A stretch of 64,000 nt of DNA from Talaromyces rugulosus (lineage: Eukaryota > Ascomycota > Eurotiomycetes > Eurotiales > Trichocomaceae): contig NC_049564.1 of assembly GCF_013368755.1 (NCBI RefSeq), forward strand, positions 1,062,001 to 1,126,000, in the 5' to 3' direction. Below, piece by piece: positions 57,254 to 64,000 of the stretch (position 1 is the first letter of the stretch; each line of letters begins with the position of its first letter). The notes below the pieces were generated by a model that saw only the letters and a list, made by a program, of their open reading frames with translations, was not told the origin of the DNA and searched no databases. The translations under genes were made by a program, and so were the position numbers.

Positions 57254-60200
57254 ATGGACATCTTTTGCCGTAATGTGCCTATCCATATCAAGAAACACCA
57301 CTTGAAAAAGGAGCTCACCCCTATTCTCGCTGGCTTCGACATTCTGGCCTTTGAATGCCGTGTGCACGCAAATGGAGGCCATGCAACCATCACCATTTCA
57401 GATATTGACAAAGCTACTCGGTTTTTGACGAGATATCAACAAAAAAAGGGTACGCAAAAGAAGGGCCAGCAAAAACCCCCACACCAGCAGCTCATGATAT
57501 TTGGAACAACCATCTTCGTCGAGGAGGGGAGGTACAAGCCAGATTCTTTTCTTCTATCCTCACTCCAAAACGAAGAGACCGAGCGTCGAAGCCGCCCACG
57601 TCGTCCAATATCTGTAAGCGGTGGCTCCGCTGTGCATGTCAAAAAGATTTTCCCTATCTTTTATTTGTCATGCGGTCGCTTTAATTTTTCAGACACCGGT
57701 CCTATCTTCATCGAGCGTTGGAAAATGGCAAGCAGTGGGCACGTCAAATTCGGCCTGACCAAGTTGACTGTCATCATAACTCAGGACATGTATAGCAATT
57801 TGAAACTCGATTTCAACTATTTGGCCTTTGACGATTGCATATACCTGGGCGACTCTAGGATGCCATCCATTACGTTTTCCTCATATAACTCTCCGCATAT
57901 GTACAATGTGCCTTTTCCAGCTTTGCCGCCACATCCAAAAGCCGCTCGTTTCATGGCCAATCCCCGGCCTGCCGAGAAGAAAAAGACTAGGCTAGGCTTT
58001 CTTAACCCTGATCACAGAATGGTTGTGTCTTCCTGCTTTGTTTATCGTGTTGTACTCACAAATATATCCGACCTATCACTTATTCCCAGTCTCTCCAGAA
58101 ACCGCAACATTCCCTCAATCGAGAGGTGGAATGACACGCTCTTCAATCCAGGTGTGCCTTATGCCACGCAACTACAGGGATTTCTCGTCACTCTCTCCGA
58201 GCAGCCCTTCTCTTTTATCATCAAATTTCAGCTTCAAATGCTCGTGTGGAATGGTGAACTTCCAATTATGACGGTCGTCCAGCTTTTTCCCTGCTTAAAA
58301 GAGCTTCTATCTCGACGTAAAGACGAGTATGTCGCCAAAATCATCAAAGAAATTCCCAGGAGACTAGTCCATCCAACACCTCACGCAGACATTGCCGATG
58401 TGGGATTGGACAGTATTGTCAAGATGCTACACGAAATCGAAGACTCTCATGCGCTCGACTATTTCAAGCCCGGGCATCCCGGCTATCTCCATCAGAATCA
58501 AGTCGAAATCCATAGAGCCAGTGTGACCCCCTCAGGCATATATCTTGACGGCCCGAATCCAGAAGCACAGAACCGTGTCTTGAGAAAGTACTCTGCATAC
58601 AGTAGTTACTTTCTTCGTGTGAGATTCATTGAAGAGTCAGGAGATATGGTGATGTATGACATGTCGTCAAACCTGGATAAGATCTTCCAAGGCCGCTTCC
58701 GTGAAGTCTTGAGGGACGGTATCATTATTGCTGGCCGCCACTATGTCTTCCTTGGATTCTCCCATTCTTCTTTGAGGTCACGAACCTGTTGGTTTATGGC
58801 ACCTTTCGAAGACCGCGGCGAGACCATCACAGTCAGCAAGCTGATTCCCAGGTTGGGGGATTTCAGCCACATCAGGTCACCCGCCAAACTTGCTGCAAGG
58901 CTAGGCCAGACCTTTTCCGACACGCTAACATCAATCCCCATAGAAAAGAAGGTGGTGAAAAAGCTCCCCGATGTGGAAAGGAATGGAAGGGTTTTCAGTG
59001 ATGGCTGTGGAACTATTTCCAAAGAGATTCTCCGGAGGATTTACCGTGATTACCCCCGCCACGCAACAGTTTGCCCGACCGTCTTCCAAGTTCGATTTTC
59101 TGGTAAGATAACTCCAGGGTCTTATAGCAAGAAATACAACGTCAGCTAATAGTCCCCCTTTAGGTGCCAAAGGAATGCTGTCTCTGGATAGCTCCCTAAA
59201 AGGCAATAAGATTTTCCTACGAGACTCGATGATTAAATTCGAGGCTGGGCAAGATTCCAATATTGAGATCTGTGGCTCCGGAATTGAAAAACTTCCATGC
59301 TATTTGAATGCACCTCTAATCAAGATTCTAGAGGATCTCGGAGTTGCTCGAGACGTATTTCTTGAATTGCAACGAGAAGAAGTCGAGTCTCTTCGTGCAG
59401 TTGTTCAGTCTCCACGGCAAGTGGCAGGTTTCCTCGAACAGTCCCATATTTCAAAGTCAACACGCTTGCCATGGTTAGTCTCGGTCTTGAAAGGGTTGAA
59501 CTTGCGTTACGTGCAAGATCCTTTTCTGAAGAGGACAATTGAGCTGGCCTTGGTTATGAAACTACGAGATCTCAAGTACAAAGCCAGAATTCGCATACCA
59601 AAGGCGGTTACGCTTTATGGCATCATGGATGAGACTGGTATCTTGAACGAAGGAGAGATATTTGTTCCTGTTATGAACGAGCGCTCTCGCAGGGAGGTTT
59701 TGGTTCGTAAAAATGTAATCATCACCCGGTCACCTGCGTTTCACCCGGGCGATGTGCAACTAGCAAATGCTGTGGACGTTCCTGAAGACTCTCCGCTTCG
59801 CCAACTACACAACTGTGTTGTTTTCAGTCAGAAGGGGTCTAGAGATCTTCCGAGTCAACTTAGTGGAGGTGACCTGGATGGCGATTTGTTCAACCTCATA
59901 TATGACGATCGATTTCGACTCCAGCGAATCGAAAGCCCGGCAGACTACCCTCGGGTTGCCGGTGTTGTCCTCGATAGGCCGGTAACCATGGATGATATAC
60001 AAGATTTCTTCATAACGTTCATGCAGCAAGATCAATTGGGCCGGATTGCCAACACTCATAAAGTCTTCGCAGATTGTCGTCCTGACGGGACACTCGACCC
60101 CGATTGCTTGACCCTTGCCCAACTACATTCTACAGCTGTCGACTTTTCAAAGACAGGCACACCGGTTGGTTATTCCTTTGATTTTATATCTCAACCAGAC

Positions 60201-61100
60201 TACCTTTTTTTTTTCATAATGCGTGTGCTAACCTTGTACCAGGTCGATGTAACTAAAATTCCCCGGAACCCTCCTTATCGGCCAGACTTCATGGCGCCGG
60301 GGCCCCGTGTCCGTGTTGCCGAGAGCATCGAGGTACTCGAAAAAGAGGATAGGTACATGCAGGAAGATGAGGAAGACGACGAAGACGCCCGACCCCTCCT
60401 GCACTATTACAAGAGTTTACGTGTTCTGGGATTTCTATACCGGATGATTGATGAAAAAGAGTTTCTTCAAGATTTGCAAAAGGTCCCAGAGGCGCGTCAG
60501 CCAGCAGTTAATGTGCTCCAGCGTTTGTGGGAGTATATTGCGCGAGAGACGACAGGGTTTATTTGGGAGCACAACAAGGACCATGGGTATTATGTTAGGG
60601 ACATGTAAGTTTTATAAAAAATAAAAATAAAATAAAAAAAAAACACAAGTATTGTCAACAGCTACTGACACATTTTCTTAGCTATGAGGACGGCCTTCAG
60701 GATATCATGTACTGCTATTCGGACTCGCCATGGAAGACTCCATTGACCGAGGAGGAAGTGTTCATTGGCAATATCATGGGAAGCAACCACAAGCAGACAA
60801 CGCACCAGAAGGAGTCGTCAAGAACGATGAGAGAGGGTAAGTACTTCATTGCTAGCTTAGATTATGGTTGTTCTAACAGTACTAGCATACGACGAACTGG
60901 TCAAGTGGACCATGTCGTTGATCACAGGCAAAGGAACAGATAAAGGGCCAGAGTCACTGGAACTGTCCATTGCATGTTTCTGGGCGGCTTTGAATGATAA
61001 AAAAGGATCGTTTGTGCCTTCCCAGGGGAAACTGCACAGTTTTCCATGGATTGCGGCGATTGCTTGTATCCAAGAAGTAGATAGGTTAGTAACAGTTTGA
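57254..61100 (+). CDS. RNA-dependent RNA polymerase (RNAi type)
   Basis: About 1193 residues in five exons (57254-59102, 59164-60164, 60243-60604, 60682-60836, 60886-61100). An N-terminal RRM-like region (MDIFCRNVPIHIKKHHLKKE onward) is typical of fungal SAD-1/Rdp1 relatives. The polymerase core includes DGCGTISKEILRRIY, VFQVRFSGAKGML, ITRSPAFHPGDVQLANAVD and the catalytic loop SGGDLDGDLF, with three Asp (first at about residue 853). This is the family PF05183 used in RNA silencing to make double-stranded RNA from single-stranded templates. The start ATG at 57254 gives a clean N-terminus. All junctions keep phase and recover family sequence, such as SKTGTPVDVTKIP. It is not a viral replicase. 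Confidence 0.95.
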
Positions 61101-61805
61101 GATGATTATCAACTAGTCAACTAGTAGTGGTGGCCATGAGCGGGGGTGGCTACAGCAGACGGATTTCGTTTTCATGTGTGACAAATGTTCAATATTCAAA
61201 TACTAGAATGCTTCCATGTCGGTGTCACATGCATGTGTATGTTAACTAGTCACTGGTAATTTTACATGTGTACATGTAGTAGAACATTCAATGTACAACG
61301 TTGAATTTCAATGAATTGATGTTTTTGAAAAGTCCAGGGTACAACTATAACCTTTGAACGTGATTGCTCCCTGTTATATATATTGATGCTACTTAGAATG
61401 TATATGTAATCAAAATACTCATTAATATAAGGCTAACGAGATAGTTGTATGGTCACATATTAAATGTACTTCACACCACATTATGATCAATATTCAAGCT
61501 GACAATATCAAGAATCTTGAAGTTCCTAAGTTGTGGCATCTGTATTTCTGTACTAATGCGCCACAGTGAATCCGCAGATGTGGCTCCTCAGGTCTTGGCA
61601 GCCACACTTTGGCCCAAAGAGGACTGAAGCTTCCCTTAACCGCGTAGTCGCTCACTGCCTGCCCTGCCTGGACCTCGCCGATGATCTCTCATTATTATCT
61701 CATATCCAACACAACACAACTCCCAACAACAAACCCTTGTCCAAGAGACAATTTTCCTCTTGTCGATTTCATCTTGCATCAAGGGATTTCTGTCTTCAAA
61801 AAGCC
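61101..61805. other. Intergenic, PRE5 promoter
   Basis: 705 AT-rich bases, no gene. It should contain the RNA polymerase gene's 3' UTR and the proteasome promoter. Confidence 0.45.
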
Positions 61806-62732
61806 ATGTTCAGAAACAATTACGATAACGATTCGGTGACCTTGTAAGCGCTCTGAGAGCAAGCTATCCCCCGAAGCTTTCCCCATCATGTGGCTGATGT
61901 TTTTGTGATTTTGCTTCAGCTCTCCGCAAGGTCGGATTTTCCAAGTCGAATATGCACAAGAAGCAGTCAAGCAGGGCTCTGTGGTGGTGGGGCTCGTGAG
62001 CAAAACACACGCGGTCCTCGTTGGACTGAAGGTGAATCAACCATGAAGTGAACTTTTTCTTATTTTATCTAAAACGTCTTTTTTGTCGTCTAGCGCAATG
62101 CAGAGGAACTGTCGTCGTACCAGAAAAAAGTGATCGAAATCGACTCGCACATGGGCATTGCCATTGCCGGGCTGTCATCGGACGCCCGTGTCCTCTCCAA
62201 CTTCATGAAGCAGCAGTCCCTCGGATCACGAATGACCTACGGCCGCGCGATCCCACTGGACCGAATCGTGACGCAAATCGGCGATCGCGCGCAGACAAAC
62301 ACGCAGCACTACGGCAAGCGGCCTTACGGTGTTGGATTGCTCGTTGCGGGCGTGGACGATGCCGGCCCTCATCTGTTTGAGTTTCAGCCATCGGGACTAA
62401 CCCATGAAATGCTTGCCTGTGCGATTGGTGCACGGTCGCAGATGGCTCGTACATATTTAGAGAGGAACCTGGATGAGTTCCCCGAGAGCAGCCGGGATGA
62501 GCTGATCAACCACGGGCTCAAGGCACTGCGGGAAACGCTTTCTCAGGACAAGGAGCTTACGGTTGAGAATACCAGTGTCGGTATTGTCGGGCTTGCTCCC
62601 AAGGACTCCAAGGCTAGAATCGAGACTTTTAAGCTTTATGATGGCCAGAGCGTTGGTCCCCTGCTGGAAGCTTTGGATGGAGCCACAGAGGGTGGCGAGG
62701 AAGAAGGAGAGATGGAGGTGGACACGCAGTAG
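61806..62732 (+). CDS. PRE5: 20S proteasome subunit alpha-6 (Pre5/PSMA1)
   Basis: 262 residues in three exons (61806-61843, 61920-62031, 62094-62732). [20 protein letters not shown], then [13 protein letters not shown], is the alpha-type N-terminal signature, and [21 protein letters not shown] and [16 protein letters not shown] match PSMA1 closely. Alpha subunits form the outer rings of the 20S particle and gate entry; they have no catalytic Thr. A short acidic C-tail ([12 protein letters not shown]) is usual for this subunit. It is a housekeeping gene in the nucleus and cytosol. Confidence 0.97.
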
Positions 62733-62903
62733 TTTTGAGCTCTTCTCATTCACATAGATTTCATAAAAAATCTTAATTGTGGAATTCTTACGCCATCACG
62801 TTTTGTGTCATAAGGATATGTATTTTCAAGTCATTAATCTAGTAAGTACTATCTAGGGTAGTCAGAAACGGGAAAATCAGTCAAGTCTTTTTGACGAAGA
62901 GCA

Positions 62904-63693
62904 TCACTCTTGTCCCCAAGTCAATTGAAAACGATCCACACTGGCCGTATACTCCCTCAGCTTGGGGAGGACATCCTTGACCTGCTGGACCTGAACAAGG
63001 ATCTCGCCATTAGCCTGGCTGATAAACCCTTCCCTAACGGCATTCTGAATCCACTCAAGAACACCATCCCAGTATCCGTTGATATTGAGCAGGACAATGC
63101 CAACCGTGTGGATGCCCAACTGATTCCACGTAGTCATCTCCATCACTTCCTCGATTGTACCAAACCCACCAGCCAGCGAGACAAACCCAGAGCCCGGTCC
63201 ACCTTCCAACACTTTTGTTGCCATGAGCCGTTTGCGAGTGTGCATGTCTGGAACAATGGTGGTAAGGCCGTACTCGGTCTCGTTGAGTTCGGTCCTCTTG
63301 TCGGTCTCCTGAACGGTGCGCTCGTGCGTTTTGCCTGCTCCTTCGTGCACTTTTCCGTCCTCTTGTTGCTGCTGCTGCTGCCCGTCTTTGAATTTGACGA
63401 GGGCTTTGGGAATGATTCCGTGCACGGCTTTTGGTCCGGAGAGGCGCACGAGTTCTCTGGCGACGGCGCCCATCAGACCGTGTGTACCACCGCCGTAGAC
63501 GAGATGTACATTTTGTTCGTGAAAGGCTCGCGCCAGGGCGACGGCGGCTTCGAGGTGTGCTGGGTTATTGCCTCCGACAGAGCCGCAGCTTTGAGTTGGT
63601 TAGTTATGAGAACCGAGAAAAAGAAGAGAGGGGGGTTGCATACAATACGCAAACTACAGCTTGCTTGGTCTGTTGTCCTGTAGTGACCGTCAT
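62904..63693 (-). CDS. LOG-family cytokinin-activating-type phosphoribohydrolase
   Basis: About 244 residues in two exons (63644-63693, 62904-63588). The junction restores AVVCVFCGSVGGNNPAHLEA, the canonical LOG opening. Nucleotide-binding motifs are VYGGGTHGLMG and the catalytic-site block VSLAGGFGTIEEVMEM (normally PGGxGTxxE, here Pro is Ala), plus the family TRK motif as MHTRKRLMA. LOG enzymes release cytokinin bases from their ribotides; fungal homologues, formerly called lysine decarboxylases, act similarly or on AMP. A Gln-rich insertion (DGQQQQQQEDG) between strands is unusual. Convergent with PRE5. The start ATG at 63693 fits the reconstruction. Confidence 0.87.
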
Positions 63694-64000
63694 GTTTGCG
63701 ATTTGTATCGTAGAACTAGAAGTTTGTGTTGATATGGGAAGTTGTGAAGAAAAGTTGAAGTTGTCAAAGTCGAGGTTTCAGAACTGGAGACGATCTTTGA
63801 CAAGACTAAAAACAGGCAAGACCCTACTTCCTTTTAGAGTAGGAGCTACCAAGGTCCGGCGACGGTATTTGGAACAGTCCGGTATATCGAATCCGGATTC
63901 TTCCCAGAAAAAAAAAACACCGCTGGTTAGACCCATACATATTACGTTGATTACACACGTTTATCCTTTTATAACCGATGGGGTTGATCATTTGACCCGT
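63694..64000. other. Upstream of the LOG-family gene, window edge
   Basis: 307 bases of promoter-like sequence; no gene seen before the window ends. Confidence 0.4.

Noticed and set aside
57632..57697. Possible intron in the RNA polymerase gene (GTCAAA...TTTCAG)
   Set aside because: The donor is poor, and the unspliced frame keeps family-like sequence (FYLSCGRF), so I left it as exon.
1..64000. CRISPR arrays, rRNA operon or bacterial operons
   Set aside because: No spaced repeats, no rRNA sequence and introns throughout; the window is fungal nuclear DNA.

Overview
The window is a stretch of a filamentous ascomycete chromosome, most likely from the Eurotiomycetes (Aspergillus/Penicillium relatives). 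The reasons are GT-AG introns of about 45-110 bases in most genes, three Zn2Cys6 regulators, a complete nitrogen regulator areA ending in the conserved EWEWLTMSL tail, an RNAi-type RNA-dependent RNA polymerase, and moderate GC with long, microsatellite-rich intergenic DNA. The order assignment is an inference from gene content. I resolved exon structures by eye by requiring reading phase to be kept across every junction.

Layout: (1) 1-1812, a C2H2 zinc-finger regulator whose start is unclear. (2) 2269-22603, an accessory cluster of ten genes: acyl-CoA dehydrogenase, family III CoA-transferase, Zn2Cys6 regulator, PRISE-type enone reductase, zinc alcohol dehydrogenase, aldehyde dehydrogenase, sugar-porter-type MFS permease, metallo-beta-lactamase-fold lactonase, DUF4188 protein and a second Zn2Cys6 regulator. 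There is no PKS, NRPS or terpene synthase. (3) 23874-29849, a dienelactone-hydrolase-like protein, a large protein of unknown function and a small Zn2Cys6 regulator. (4) 29850-35080, gene-poor DNA holding one 1344-base Tc1-like transposon with terminal inverted repeats, flanking TA and an in-frame stop in its transposase. (5) 35081-43178, IPI1, a roadblock/LC7 protein, a PAQR/haemolysin-III membrane protein, a small unknown protein and areA. (6) 43179-49399, 6.2 kb without a supportable gene. (7) 49400-63693, a CREG-like secretory protein, a PCL-type cyclin, the RNA-dependent RNA polymerase, proteasome subunit alpha-6 and a LOG-family protein.

The most interesting part is the cluster at 2.2-22.6 kb. 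Its enzymes make a plausible degradation route: uptake, reduction of an enone, opening of a lactone, oxidation of alcohol to aldehyde to acid, CoA transfer, and acyl-CoA dehydrogenation. Four promoters in it share a motif that I found by reading: CGG, a spacer of 7, 9 or 15 bases, then CCGATG (five copies). This is the kind of paired-triplet site bound by Zn2Cys6 dimers, so the cluster looks like a co-regulated regulon. Substrate and pathway order are inference; the genes and motifs are visible in the sequence.
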